Origin: Schaalia georgiae DSM 6843
GTDB lineage: Bacteria; Actinomycetota; Actinomycetes; Actinomycetales; Actinomycetaceae
Reading direction: 5' to 3'
NCBI RefSeq assembly: GCF_000429245.1
Contig: NZ_AUBM01000007.1
Location: 232,163 to 296,162, forward strand
Length of the DNA stretch: 64,000 nucleotides
Shown here: in pieces, positions 1-8,516 of the stretch
How positions within the stretch are numbered: position 1 is the first letter of the stretch
Layout of the letters: every line of letters starts with the position of its first letter
Made by a program: the position numbers and the translations under genes
The notes under the pieces: model-generated
Databases searched by the model: none
What the model saw: only the letters and a program-made list of their open reading frames with translations
Told to the model about the DNA's origin: nothing

Positions 1-90
1 ACTGCCAACGCCCGCCAGCGCGCCATCACCCTGTGGCCGGGCCACCCCCGCCGCCTGACGGCCACCTACGGCGTGGACCAGATGGACTGA
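1..90 (+). CDS. C-terminal tail of a truncated unknown protein
   Basis: An open frame enters from the left edge and stops at a TGA at 88-90. It encodes about 29 residues ending in GVDQMD. Too little is present to assign a family. The terminator-like hairpin 20 bases after the stop supports a real gene end here. Confidence 0.5.
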   Translation, partial: TANARQRAITLWPGHPRRLTATYGVDQMD

Positions 91-110
91 CACCTCTGCC
101 CCAGAGCCCC

Positions 111-130
111 GCCCGCGTGCGCGCGCGGGC
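111..130. terminator. Short GC-rich hairpin after the truncated gene
   Basis: GCCCGCG at 111-117 pairs with CGCGGGC at 124-130 around a 6-base loop, 20 bases after the upstream stop codon. There is no T-run, so this is only terminator-like. Confidence 0.35.
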
Positions 131-142
131 GCCCCGGCCTCG

Positions 143-160
143 TACAATGGTGCGCGCACC
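143..160 (+). promoter_or_regulatory. -10 box and palindrome before the acyltransferase gene
   Basis: TACAAT at 143-148 is a good -10 box. It is followed at once by the perfect 12-base palindrome GGTGCGCGCACC at 149-160, which would cover the transcription start. The position suits a repressor site, but no partner is known. Confidence 0.4.
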
Positions 161-181
161 ATCACCTGCCCGGGAGTGAAC

Positions 182-754
182 ATGGGACTGAAGAGCGCGG
201 TGGCGACCGCATACCTGGCCATCTCGCGGTGGAAACTGGTCTGCGAGCCCCTGCCGCCGAAGGTCGTGATCATCGGGGCGCCCCACACCTCGAACTGGGA
301 TGGTGTCTTCATGGCGATCTCACTGTGGAAGGCCGGCCGTCCCTTCCAGTTCCTCGTCAAGGACTCGCTGGCGAAAGCGCCTGTGCTCGGAGCCTTCATC
401 CGTGCGATCGGAGGCGTCTCCGTCCAGCGCGGGCAGGCCAACGGCTTGGTGGGCCAGGTCGCGGAACGCTTCCGCGCCTCGGAGTCCTTCACCCTGTGCA
501 TGACGCCGAAGGGGACGCGCTCCCCCCGGGAGTACTGGAAGTCCGGCTTCTACCGGATCGCCCTCGAGGCGGGGGTGCCGATCCAACTCGGTTTTGTGGA
601 CGCGTCCACCCGCACATTCGGCTGGGGCCCCACCTACGAGCTGACCGGGGACATGCGGGCGGACATGGACGCCATCCGGGCCTTCTACGCCGACAAGACC
701 GGCGTACACCCGGAGAAGGCCTCCGTTCCGCGCCTGCGCGGTGAGGACGAATGA
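182..754 (+). CDS. PlsC-like 1-acylglycerol-3-phosphate acyltransferase family protein
   Basis: About 190 residues. The HTSNWD block near residue 37 matches the HX4D catalytic motif of glycerolipid acyltransferases, and PKGTRS around residue 110 matches the second (EGTRS-type) motif, with Lys-Gly in place of Glu-Gly. Such enzymes move an acyl chain onto a lysophospholipid at the cytoplasmic membrane. The protein is shorter than PlsC (about 240) and has no clear N-terminal membrane anchor, so it belongs to the small 'glycerol acyltransferase' branch and its substrate is unknown. ATG 182 is preferred because GGGAG lies five bases upstream; GTG 176 is in frame and possible. The end overlaps the next gene by four bases (ATGA), suggesting translational coupling. 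Confidence 0.75.
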   Translation: MGLKSAVATAYLAISRWKLVCEPLPPKVVIIGAPHTSNWDGVFMAISLWKAGRPFQFLVKDSLAKAPVLGAFIRAIGGVSVQRGQANGLVGQVAERFRASESFTLCMTPKGTRSPREYWKSGFYRIALEAGVPIQLGFVDASTRTFGWGPTYELTGDMRADMDAIRAFYADKTGVHPEKASVPRLRGEDE

Positions 755-1686
755 CCCCGTCCCCCGTGCCCCCGGACCAACGCGGCCGGCCACCGCGGCC
801 CTGCCCCCTCCGCCGGTGGCCGCGCCTGGTCATCGCCGCCTGCGCGGGCGCGGCCGCCCTCGGGTTCACCGCACCCGCCGGTGCGGAACCGGTCCAGCGC
901 ATCTCCCTCTACGAGGAGTACGAGGTGACCCCCGCCGTCTCCGCCCAGCACCGCGTCTTCCTCACGGCTGAGGGCGTGGCCCTCTCACAGAAGCAGTGCC
1001 AGGAAATGGGGAAGGGCGCGAACACGGACGTGGCGCGGACTGCGCGCCACGACGGGCAGGAGGGCTGCGAGTTCCACTGGTCCCTGGCGGACGCGGGGGC
1101 CGAGGTCTTCACGATCGACGACACCGGGAAGTTCGCCTTCCGCTCCCGCACCGATGAGCTGCTCGCCGGATTCGACACCCCCGACGCCCGCGCCTCCGTC
1201 GCCTCCGTCGTGCTGACCGTCCACGGCGCCCACGTCCACGAGACAAGCGGGCAGCCGCAGATCGACTCCCATGACGAATCCACCAAGAACGACGCGACAA
1301 CGGTGACGTGGTCCCAGCCCGACGGCGCCGTGGAAGCCCGGGGCACCATCGATCCCGGGGCCTCGCCTACTCCGTCCCCTCCCCCGGCCACAGGTTCTGC
1401 GCCGCAGTCCACCACTGCGGCGCCCAGCGGCTCGGTGCGCCCGCAGGCGGCGGGATCCGCGGACCCGGACCCGTCCGGCCCCCCACTGGGGATCTACCCC
1501 CTGCTCGCCGGATTCCTCACACCCCTCGCCGTCGTGGCCGTCTTCTTGATCGTGGGGCGCTGGCGAGCGAACAGGGCCGGGGCGGCGTCCGAGAAGGGGG
1601 CAGCCGCCGAAGCCCCTCCGCCCCCAGTCGATCCCGCCGAGTCCGCCGAGTCCACGCGCTTCCCCTACGGGAGGCCCCGTACTTAG
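751..1686 (+). CDS. Secreted, membrane-anchored surface protein (LppM-like?)
   Basis: 311 residues. A basic N-terminus and Ala-rich hydrophobic stretch ending near APAGAEP look like a signal peptide. A 150-residue extracellular domain with two cysteines (QKQC and EGC) follows, then a Ser/Pro/Thr-rich stalk, one membrane segment (about residues 247-267) and a short cytoplasmic tail. The layout and the cysteine spacing resemble the protein at 6944-8272, and I infer that they are distant paralogues. Both might be LppM/DUF3153-like, but that is weak. The start overlaps the acyltransferase stop, so the two genes are probably co-transcribed. No sortase motif is seen. Confidence 0.6.
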   Translation: MTPSPVPPDQRGRPPRPCPLRRWPRLVIAACAGAAALGFTAPAGAEPVQRISLYEEYEVTPAVSAQHRVFLTAEGVALSQKQCQEMGKGANTDVARTARHDGQEGCEFHWSLADAGAEVFTIDDTGKFAFRSRTDELLAGFDTPDARASVASVVLTVHGAHVHETSGQPQIDSHDESTKNDATTVTWSQPDGAVEARGTIDPGASPTPSPPPATGSAPQSTTAAPSGSVRPQAAGSADPDPSGPPLGIYPLLAGFLTPLAVVAVFLIVGRWRANRAGAASEKGAAAEAPPPPVDPAESAESTRFPYGRPRT

Positions 1687-1729
1687 AGCGCCTCCCCGCA
1701 GGAGCGCGGGCCCTGATCGGATGGCGCGC

Positions 1730-1757
1730 TTGTTCGTTACGTTGCGTAATGAATTAT
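1730..1757 (+). promoter_or_regulatory. Putative autoregulated promoter of the MerR gene
   Basis: TTGTTC (1730-1735) and an AT-rich -10-like stretch (1752-1757) flank the inverted repeat TTACG-N3-CGTAA at 1737-1749. A dyad lying between the promoter elements is the usual place for a MerR-family operator. This is the first AT-rich stretch after 1.7 kb of GC-rich sequence. Confidence 0.45.
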
Positions 1758-1783
1758 CGTGAGCCCAACGAAAGGAGGGCACG

Positions 1784-2620
1784 ATGAGCGGGAAGCGGTA
1801 CACGAGCGGCGAGATCGCCATGGCCGCGGGAGTGACCGTCCGCACGATACAGCACTACGACAATATCGGCCTGCTCCCCTCCACGGGAAGAACCGACGGA
1901 GGGCGCCGGTACTACACCCAGGACGACTTGGTCCGGCTCGAGCAGATCGTCTTCTACAAGTCCTTGGACTTCCCATTGGACCAGATCAAAGAACGCCTAC
2001 TGCTCCAACCCGGCAAGACCGAGTTATTGACGATGCTCGAAGAGCAGAGGCTACTGCTGCTCCAGAGGATGGAGCACCTGCACACCTCGTTCGCCACGAT
2101 CGGGATCATGTCCGAGATGATCGAGTCCGATAAGGAACCGCCATTCGCCCTGATGCTCAGGTTCCTCAGCGCCCTACCTGGCGACGACGTGTTCTCACGG
2201 GCGCCCCAATTGCTGACAGAGGAACAGCGCGAAGCGCTCTCACCGCGGTTCCAGGACATCGAACCCGTCCAAACGTTCTACCACAGGTGGAAGGAGGTCC
2301 TCATCGAAGCAGCGGTACTGGTCCACGAGAACGCGCCCCCGGACAGCGCCGCCGCGCAGGAACTGGCGAAGCGGTGGTGGAATGCGATCCTCTCACTCAC
2401 CAGCGGGGACATGGACCTCATCGAGCGATTGTCCCAGCTGCGCCTCGAGGACCAGATGGGAACGAGGGACGACGAGCTGATGGATTCGGCCAGCCGTTAC
2501 GTGGAGGCGGCTTTCGGCCTGTTCTCCGCCAACGGCGGCCCACCCCCCGATCCGGACGGGAACAGTGCGGGAGGAGATGACGATGATAGAGCTGTGCAGC
2601 CTGACGAAACGGTACGCTGA
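1784..2620 (+). CDS. MerR family transcriptional regulator
   Basis: 278 residues. Residues 5-75 form a MerR winged helix: GEIAMAAGVTVRTIQHYDNIGLL, then GGRRYY and a helix ending QIKERL. A long helical effector domain follows, whose ligand is unknown; it has no metal-binding cysteine pair, so a drug or hydrophobic ligand is more likely than a metal. A strong AAAGGAGG sits nine bases before ATG 1784. The 3' end overlaps the downstream ABC ATPase start, so regulator and exporter are one operon. MerR members usually activate such operons by unwinding a long-spacer promoter when ligand binds. Confidence 0.85.
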   Translation: MSGKRYTSGEIAMAAGVTVRTIQHYDNIGLLPSTGRTDGGRRYYTQDDLVRLEQIVFYKSLDFPLDQIKERLLLQPGKTELLTMLEEQRLLLLQRMEHLHTSFATIGIMSEMIESDKEPPFALMLRFLSALPGDDVFSRAPQLLTEEQREALSPRFQDIEPVQTFYHRWKEVLIEAAVLVHENAPPDSAAAQELAKRWWNAILSLTSGDMDLIERLSQLRLEDQMGTRDDELMDSASRYVEAAFGLFSANGGPPPDPDGNSAGGDDDDRAVQPDETVR

Positions 2621-3518
2621 CAAAGTCGCGGTGGACAACGTCAGCTTCCAAGTCCGCCCGGGGGCGGTCACGGGTTTCCTCGGCCCCAACGGAGCGGGCA
2701 AGACGACGACGATGCGGATGATCCTCGGCCTGGCCGCCCCCACCTCGGGGCGTGTGGAAATCGACGGCCACTCCTACGCCGCATTGGACCTCCCTTTGAA
2801 GAAAGTCGGCGCGATGGTGGACGCGAGCGCGATAGACCCCCGCCTGACCCCTGCGCAGTACCTGGACATCCTCACGACCACTTCGGGGATCGGTGGCGGC
2901 AGGATCCGGGATGTCCTCGCCGTCGTCGGACTCGCCGGGGCTGCGGGCAAGAGGATCGGCGAGTTCTCCTACGGCATGAGACAAAGGGCCGGCATCGCGG
3001 CAGCACTTGTCGGCGATCCTGAGACCGTTTTGATGGACGAGCCCTTCAACGGCCTGGACGTGGACGGAATCCACTGGCTCCGCGCATTGTTCAAGGATCT
3101 GGCGCGGCAGGGGAAGGCCGTCCTCGTGTCGAGCCACCTGCTGAGCGAGGTCGAGGAGATCGCGGACAGGATCGTCGTGCTGGCCCGTGGCGCGCTGGTC
3201 GCCGACACGCCCATGGCCGATTTGCGCGGCAGGAGCGCGGACTCCTACGTGCGGGTGCAGTCGGATGACGCGTCCGCGCTGTGCCGCGCGCTGGTGGCGC
3301 AAGGCGCGCAAGTGGAGCCTTTGGGGCGCGGCGCCCTCCGTGTGAGGGGTTCGAGCGCGAGGCGCGTTGGGGACACCGCCTTCGACGAGGGCCTGCGCAT
3401 TCACGAGCTGGCGGAGCACCAGCCGTCCTTGGAGCAGATCTTCGCCGAGCTGGTCGAGGGGAAGACGGAGCACGGGGGCGTCGCCCCTCGTCAGGAGAGC
3501 GGAGCGGCACAGCGATGA
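2583..3518 (+). CDS. ABC exporter, ATP-binding subunit
   Basis: About 311 residues. Walker A is GPNGAGKTT, the ABC signature is the divergent FSYGMRQR, Walker B is VLMDEPF, and an H-loop SSH follows. The order and the long C-terminal domain match the DrrA/CcmA-type ATPases of ABC-2 drug or peptide exporters. ATG 2583 is chosen because GGAGGAG ends six bases before it; ATG 2577 is also in frame. The gene starts inside the MerR 3' end and ends in an ATGA overlap with the permease, so the three form one coupled operon. The substrate cannot be told from sequence. Confidence 0.9.
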   Translation: MIELCSLTKRYADKVAVDNVSFQVRPGAVTGFLGPNGAGKTTTMRMILGLAAPTSGRVEIDGHSYAALDLPLKKVGAMVDASAIDPRLTPAQYLDILTTTSGIGGGRIRDVLAVVGLAGAAGKRIGEFSYGMRQRAGIAAALVGDPETVLMDEPFNGLDVDGIHWLRALFKDLARQGKAVLVSSHLLSEVEEIADRIVVLARGALVADTPMADLRGRSADSYVRVQSDDASALCRALVAQGAQVEPLGRGALRVRGSSARRVGDTAFDEGLRIHELAEHQPSLEQIFAELVEGKTEHGGVAPRQESGAAQR

Positions 3519-4279
3519 CGAGAGCGATCAACGCGGAGTGGAAGAAGATCTGGTCCCCCACGCGCTCACGGCTGTACCTGCTCCTCGCGCCGGTGGCCGC
3601 CGTGGTCATGGGACTCGTATTCGCCTCGACGACAAAGGTCACTCGGGGCGAGGCCCTGTCCCAGCTCGACCCCATGTCCATAGTCAGCGCGAACGTCCTG
3701 GGAGTGGATGTCGTGGCGATCCTGCTCCTGCTCTTCGCGGCGGTCCAGGTCGGCCGCGAGTTCCGCGAGAGGACCGCGCAGTCCTACCTCGCCGCCTCGC
3801 CGCGCAGGAGCACTTACTTCATCGCGAAATCGCTTGCGTTCGGCCTGGTCTCACTGGCAGTCGGAGCCGCCGTGGCACTCGCCGCCCTACTCAACGGGCT
3901 CCTCCTCGTATCAGCGGTGGGCAAGCAAGCGCCTCCCCTCGTGGAGGCGTGCCGCCTCGCCACCGGGAGCACCGCCATGGCGCTCTTCTACGTCCTGCTC
4001 ACGGTTAGCGCGACCTTCTGCACGAGGAGCACGGCCGCCGGGGCGGCGATCCCGTTCACTGTCCTGTTCCTCCCGGCGATCGCCGAACTGCTCCCGGGGG
4101 CGCTGCGGGACGCCCTCGTCCCGATTCTGCCCGCCTCAGCGATCCACACCCTGTCCGGGCAGGCCCCAGTCGGCAGCGCGGAGCACACGGGAGCCCTGGT
4201 GGCGCTCGCCGTCCTCGCCGCCTGGACCCTGCTGCCCGCCGGGTTCGCGTCCTGGCGGTTCCAGAAGACGGATGTGTGA
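3515..4279 (+). CDS. ABC exporter, membrane subunit (ABC-2 type)
   Basis: 254 residues with about six hydrophobic segments: LYLLLAPVAAVVMGLVF near the start, VVAILLLLFAAVQVG, and later VLFLPAIAELL and LVALAVLAAWTLLPAG. This is the usual layout of a small ABC-2 permease that pairs with a DrrA-type ATPase. EFRERTAQSYLAASPRRS between the second and third segments is the typical cytoplasmic coupling helix. It begins in a four-base overlap with the ATPase stop codon and ends 138 bases from the convergent glutamine synthetase gene. Confidence 0.85.
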   Translation: MTRAINAEWKKIWSPTRSRLYLLLAPVAAVVMGLVFASTTKVTRGEALSQLDPMSIVSANVLGVDVVAILLLLFAAVQVGREFRERTAQSYLAASPRRSTYFIAKSLAFGLVSLAVGAAVALAALLNGLLLVSAVGKQAPPLVEACRLATGSTAMALFYVLLTVSATFCTRSTAAGAAIPFTVLFLPAIAELLPGALRDALVPILPASAIHTLSGQAPVGSAEHTGALVALAVLAAWTLLPAGFASWRFQKTDV

Positions 4280-4387
4280 AGCGCCGACTCTCCCCGCACC
4301 CTTCCACGAACGGGCGCCGGCCCTTTGGCGGGGGCGCGCGGCCCCGGTGCCCCCGCCCAGCCCCCTCGTCGGCACGCCCTACCACTT

Positions 4388-4416
4388 GACCGGGCCGGTC
4401 GGCGGCGCCGCCGGTC
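4388..4416. terminator. Nested GC palindromes between convergent genes
   Basis: GACCGG-G-CCGGTC (4388-4400) is followed by the perfect palindrome GGCGGCGCCGCC (4401-4412), and the CCGGTC half returns after it. The site lies between convergent stops at 4279 and 4418, as expected of a two-way terminator, but there is no T-tract. Confidence 0.35.
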
Positions 4417-4417
4417 C

Positions 4418-5911
4418 TCAGCCGATGTGGAAGTACTGCTCCACCAGGTCCTCCACACTCACGCGCGAATCCGCCAAGTCCTCGCGCAGGTGCTCGTCGC
4501 CGAGGGCGACCAGCTGCCGCGCCCACGCGTCGATGAGGCCGCTGGGGAACACTCCGCCGGCCTCGTAGTCCGCCCGCTGGGCCAGCAGGCGCCCCGCCGC
4601 TTCGAAGCATGAGGCGGGCAGCTGGTCGAGTCCCCCGGTCCTAGAGGCGTCGCCGCTGACGTAGCGCTCCTTGGCGTACTCCAGCATCCCGGGGCCTGTC
4701 AGGCCGAGCCGGGCCGCCACAGTGATGCCGGCGAGCAGCAGGTGGATGGCGGCCGACCCGTCGGGGCTGCGCAGCTCAACGGTCTGCGCGTCGTTCGGGA
4801 TCGCGCCCACGGGCGCTTCGGCGGGGTTGGCATCGCGGAACATGGAGTCCGAGACGTTCTGCCACCCCAGGGGCACGCGCACCAGCACGGAGCGGTTGCG
4901 GTCCCCCCAGCACACGGCGGTGGGCGCCTCCTGGTGGGGCACGAGCCGCAGGAACGAGGTGGGGGCGGTGTTGCCGAATGCCGTGAGCGAGGCCGCGTGC
5001 GAGAGGTAGCCGCCGATGACCTTGAGCGCGTCGTCGGTCAAGCCATGGCCCTGGGAGAACCGGTTCACCCCGTCCTGGACCAAACGCGTGTGGAAGTGCA
5101 TCCCCGACCCGGCCTGCCCGACGGCGATCTTGGGGGAGAACGACACCTCAATGCCGTGGGAGTGGGCGACCTGGCGCACGACCCACTTCGCCAGGACCAT
5201 CTGGTCGGCGGCGTCGCACACGTCCACGGGCAGGAACTCGATCTCCTGTTGGACCATTTGGAGCCCGCCGGACACGAAGTTCCCCACCTCGGCGTGGGCG
5301 TATTTCACGGAGCAGCCCATGGAGGCCAGGTGCAGCAGCGACTCGGTGCGCACCTCCTCCCACTTCGAGAACGGGGCGGCCTCGTGGTAGCCCCGCTGGG
5401 GCTCGACGGGGAAGAGGCGCTCCTGCTCGGAGAACAGGTAGTACTCCAGCTCCCCCAGCGCCTCCATGCGGCACCCGGTCTCCTCCTCGAGCAGCCGTTG
5501 CGCTTTGCGCAGGACTTCTTGGGGCGCCGAGGCAAGGGGTCCGCCGTCGACGTCGTAGAAGTTGCACATGAGCTCCAGCGTCGGAATGACACTGAAGGGG
5601 TTGAGGAAGGCCGAGGACAGGCGGGGCACCACGTACAGGTCGGAGCTGGTCGCATCGACGAAGGAGAACAGGGAGGAGCCGTCGACGCGCTCGCCGAGTG
5701 TGAGGACACGGTCGAGGTGCGCCTTCGACTGGATGGCGAAGTTGAGTGTTTTGAGCCGCCCGTCACCGCCGACGTACCTCAGGTTCAGCATCGGGATCCG
5801 ATGGTCCTCGGCGTACCCCATCACGTCGGCTTTCGTGAACTCCTCCGCGGGTTTGCCCAAGGCCTGCACGAGGGGGTTCGGACTGAGGGAAACAGTGTCC
5901 GTCGACAGCAT
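4418..5911 (-). CDS. Glutamine synthetase family protein
   Basis: 497 residues. An N-terminal beta-grasp domain (about residues 25-120) precedes the catalytic barrel. Visible active-site blocks are ELEYYLF, AEVGNFVSGG followed by QQEIEFLP, GSGMHFHTRL (the GxGxHxH block) and TSFLRLVPHQEAP with WGDRNRSVLVRVP. These carry the metal- and glutamate-binding residues. The divergence from housekeeping GlnA suggests a specialised gamma-glutamyl ligase (GlnT or polyamine/amine type) rather than the main ammonia-assimilation enzyme. AGAGGAG sits five bases before ATG 5911. The gene stands alone. Confidence 0.8.
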   Translation of the reverse strand: MLSTDTVSLSPNPLVQALGKPAEEFTKADVMGYAEDHRIPMLNLRYVGGDGRLKTLNFAIQSKAHLDRVLTLGERVDGSSLFSFVDATSSDLYVVPRLSSAFLNPFSVIPTLELMCNFYDVDGGPLASAPQEVLRKAQRLLEEETGCRMEALGELEYYLFSEQERLFPVEPQRGYHEAAPFSKWEEVRTESLLHLASMGCSVKYAHAEVGNFVSGGLQMVQQEIEFLPVDVCDAADQMVLAKWVVRQVAHSHGIEVSFSPKIAVGQAGSGMHFHTRLVQDGVNRFSQGHGLTDDALKVIGGYLSHAASLTAFGNTAPTSFLRLVPHQEAPTAVCWGDRNRSVLVRVPLGWQNVSDSMFRDANPAEAPVGAIPNDAQTVELRSPDGSAAIHLLLAGITVAARLGLTGPGMLEYAKERYVSGDASRTGGLDQLPASCFEAAGRLLAQRADYEAGGVFPSGLIDAWARQLVALGDEHLREDLADSRVSVEDLVEQYFHIG

Positions 5912-6077
5912 GGGAACTCCTCTTCGAGCATGATTCGTATCACCGCAATAGTGGCATATTTCCAGCGAACACGGAAGGCCCGGCCACTCCGCGGCTCCGC
6001 GCCGCGCCCCGGGGCCGGGGAAGCCCGCGCCGGAGCCATCGCCGCGCGGGCCGCCCCCCAGCGGTCGGACGGGCCGA

Positions 6078-6710
6078 TCAGTCCGCGTGCGCCACCTTCT
6101 CGAATGCCCACACCGGGCACGTCTGCCCCTCCAGGGAGACCTCGTTCTCGTGGACCACGCGGCACCCGCTGTTCTTGTAGAAGCGCACGTTGTCCTCCGT
6201 GCACGTGATGAAGGCGATCCTGTGCCCGCCCCTGCGCCGCACGTAGGCGGGCAGCACGTCGCGCATCACCCAACTGCCGATCCCCTGCCCGCGCTTTCCG
6301 GGAGCAACGGCCAGGATCTCCAGGTACCAGTCGTAGTCCGAGTTCTCCTTCGCCCCGCGGTCCGCCTCCTCGGTGACCGCGAAGAAGCGCAGCAGCGACG
6401 CCAACGACGCCGAGCGCAGCATCGACAGGCCCCCGTTGGCAATGTAACCGGCCAGTCCCACGGGGACGCGGTTGAGCAGCGCGATGGCGACCGCCACACC
6501 GTCCTGTTCGACCACCAGGGCGTTGCGCCACCTGAGGTAGGCGCGCACCATCGTCGTGTTCAAGTCGACGAGGAAATCGAAGTAGGAGGCGCCTGGCTTC
6601 ATGAACGGGCGCATCATCCCGTGCAGCGGGTACTCCTCGAAACCGTGCGCGGCGATGAGCGCCATCGCCTCAATGTCGTTGTGGCGCGCTGCGCGGCATC
6701 TCAGGGTCAT
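6078..6710 (-). CDS. GNAT family N-acetyltransferase
   Basis: 210 residues. The acetyl-CoA binding block reads LEILAVAPGKRGQGIGSWVM (about residues 130-150), the Q/RxxGxG/A signature. A C-terminal beta strand with FITCTEDNVRFYKNSGC is typical of the family. The N-terminal half is hydrophobic and includes a long segment around residues 40-110 that may bind the acceptor. The substrate is unknown. GGAAGAGAG sits upstream of ATG 6710. The gene diverges from the surface-protein gene at 6944, and the two share a 230-base promoter region with a 14-base palindrome. Confidence 0.85.
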   Translation of the reverse strand: MTLRCRAARHNDIEAMALIAAHGFEEYPLHGMMRPFMKPGASYFDFLVDLNTTMVRAYLRWRNALVVEQDGVAVAIALLNRVPVGLAGYIANGGLSMLRSASLASLLRFFAVTEEADRGAKENSDYDWYLEILAVAPGKRGQGIGSWVMRDVLPAYVRRRGGHRIAFITCTEDNVRFYKNSGCRVVHENEVSLEGQTCPVWAFEKVAHAD

Positions 6711-6806
6711 GGGGGCTCTCTTCCCTAGCTGTGGTGATGGGGGGTGGGCACCGGCCGTTCCATCCGTCGGCGGTGAGGTGCCCGGACCAACTGTTCGTTA
6801 GTTAGG

Positions 6807-6820
6807 ATGAGTCTACTCAT
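6807..6820. promoter_or_regulatory. 14-base operator-like palindrome in a divergent promoter region
   Basis: ATGAGTCTACTCAT has perfect six-base arms around CT. It lies in the most AT-rich stretch between divergent genes starting at 6710 (-) and 6944 (+), and GTTCG/CGAAC half-sites flank it at 6793 and 6830. It is probably a regulator site; the protein is unknown. Confidence 0.4.
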
Positions 6821-6943
6821 TATGCTATTCGAACGATCGCGCGCGACTGGCCGACGGCACGCTGCCCGCGGTTCCCACCGCCCGCGCCCCCGGGCCGGAG
6901 GGGGCCGCCGCGTTCCCGGTGCCAGCGCCCCGGAGGAACTGCC

Positions 6944-8272
6944 ATGCACCCACAGCGTTTGACGGCGCTGACGCGCCTCGTCGGCGCAGCCGTCCTCGCC
7001 GCCTGCCTCGGCGCCACCCACGCCGTTCCGGCGCTCGCCGTGGACAACGGCCCCGAACCGGCGCACGTGGACGAGATCTTCATGCTCACCAAGGACGGGC
7101 AGCTCATCAACCGCGTCTCCATCACCGACCCCTTGGGCCGCATCGACTACAAGCGGTGCCAGGCCATGGAGTCCACCCTTGCCCCCTCCTCGCGGGCCGA
7201 CCAGACCGACGCCCGCGGCACCACTTCGGGGAATACCACCATCTGCGACCTCACGATGTCCTACAACGACGCCAACACCCAGACCGAGGTCAAGGCGGGG
7301 GTCAACGGCACGTGGGCGCTGGACACGAAGACGTTCGCGACTGCGGAGAACATGCAGCAGCTCTTCAGCGTTCCCATGGCCTACCGCTCGGCGACGGTCA
7401 TGGTCGAGGGCACCGTCGATGAGAACTCCTCCAGCTCGCAGGCACGCCTGGGCACCGACGAGACCGTCTCCAACCGCGTCTTCACGGTGGCGCGGTGGGA
7501 CACGGCGCCCGGACAGCTCATCGCGGCGGGCTCCCTCACGGCCGGTGGCGTGGCGCTGGCCGACGACCCCTCGCGCGCGATCACCTCCCCGGCCTCGGCA
7601 GTGCCGGTCTACCCGGGCGGCCACTCGTTCTACACGGCCGCGAGCGCCACCCCCACCCCCAGCGCGTCCTCCTCCACCGCGCCGTCGTTGGGGAGGCGGG
7701 GCACGAATTGGGGCCGCCTGGTCGTTGCCGGAATCGTCGCGGTGGGCGCCGCGGGCTTCGGCGCTGCGCGCAGGCGCAAGAAGTCAGTCGCCGAGCCCAA
7801 GGGGTTCCCCCCGCCCAGCCAGTGGCCCGCGGCACCCACAGAATACGGGCAGCCAGCACCCACTGCCGCGCCCGGGGCCCCCAGTACGGTGCCGGGGTCC
7901 CCAGCGCCCTACAGTGTTCCCGGTGCTGCGGGCGCTGCGGCGGGTGCAGCGGGCACTACTGCGGGCGCCCCCTTCGCACCGGCGGCCCCGGCGCCCGCCC
8001 CCCAGGCCGGACAAGCCGGGCAGATCGGGACGGCGCCGTCAGATCCGGACCGTTTCGCGCCGGAAGCGCGACCGCCCAGCGGGATGGGGGAGTTCGTCAT
8101 CCCCGATGACCTCTCCGCCCTCGACTCCCTGCCGCCGCGCGGCGGCGCCCCCGGCTCCGGATCCGACTCCGCTGCCCGCCCAGGACCCACGCCGCAGCCG
8201 GACGACGCTCCCGACTCCGACGACGAGCCGCCGCGCGGCAACTACAAGTCCGGCGGGAAACGCTGCGACTGA
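6944..8272 (+). CDS. Secreted, membrane-anchored surface protein with long Pro/Ala-rich tail
   Basis: 442 residues. A signal peptide (hydrophobic LVGAAVLAACLGATHAVPALA) is followed by a beta-rich extracellular domain (about residues 30-200) with cysteines in YKRC and TIC. Then come a Ser/Thr/Pro stalk, one membrane helix near residues 260-277 followed by RRRKK, and a 160-residue cytoplasmic tail very rich in Pro, Ala and Gly. The extracellular domain (strand pattern, two cysteines, C-terminal membrane anchor) resembles the product of 751-1686. An LppM-like beta-barrel is possible but unproven. GGAGG lies before ATG 6944. Confidence 0.6.
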   Translation: MHPQRLTALTRLVGAAVLAACLGATHAVPALAVDNGPEPAHVDEIFMLTKDGQLINRVSITDPLGRIDYKRCQAMESTLAPSSRADQTDARGTTSGNTTICDLTMSYNDANTQTEVKAGVNGTWALDTKTFATAENMQQLFSVPMAYRSATVMVEGTVDENSSSSQARLGTDETVSNRVFTVARWDTAPGQLIAAGSLTAGGVALADDPSRAITSPASAVPVYPGGHSFYTAASATPTPSASSSTAPSLGRRGTNWGRLVVAGIVAVGAAGFGAARRRKKSVAEPKGFPPPSQWPAAPTEYGQPAPTAAPGAPSTVPGSPAPYSVPGAAGAAAGAAGTTAGAPFAPAAPAPAPQAGQAGQIGTAPSDPDRFAPEARPPSGMGEFVIPDDLSALDSLPPRGGAPGSGSDSAARPGPTPQPDDAPDSDDEPPRGNYKSGGKRCD

Positions 8273-8322
8273 CGGCGCCCACACCCGTTTGCGCGCACGC
8301 CGACAGCTCTGCGGAACCGGCC

Positions 8323-8409
8323 GCTCCCCGGGAGGAACAGGGCGCGCCTGTTGCACGTGGAGCGGAGGGCGACCACAGCGCGGCGCTCCCCGGGAGGAAC
8401 AGGGCGCGC
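8323..8409. repeat. Two exact 25-base direct repeats upstream of the YbjN cluster
   Basis: Positions 8323-8347 and 8385-8409 are identical over 25 bases, 62 bases apart. The core includes CTCCCCGGGAG followed by GAACAGGGCGCGC. A shorter third copy (GGGCGCGCACGCATC) ends at 8470, just before the first YbjN gene. The function is unknown; it may be a tandem duplication or a binding array. Confidence 0.6.
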
Positions 8410-8516
8410 ACGCATCTGCCGCGGTCATAAGTCGGGCCAGGACCTGGGGGAACGGGGGCGCGCACGCATCGGGGCGCTGCTAGGGTTGTCCCATCGCTTC
8501 ACCACGAGGAGACGGA

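Noticed and set aside
4742-6208. 488-codon open frame on the plus strand opposite the glutamine synthetase gene
   Set aside because: It mirrors a clear coding gene, has no family features and no ribosome site; long antisense frames are common at this GC content.
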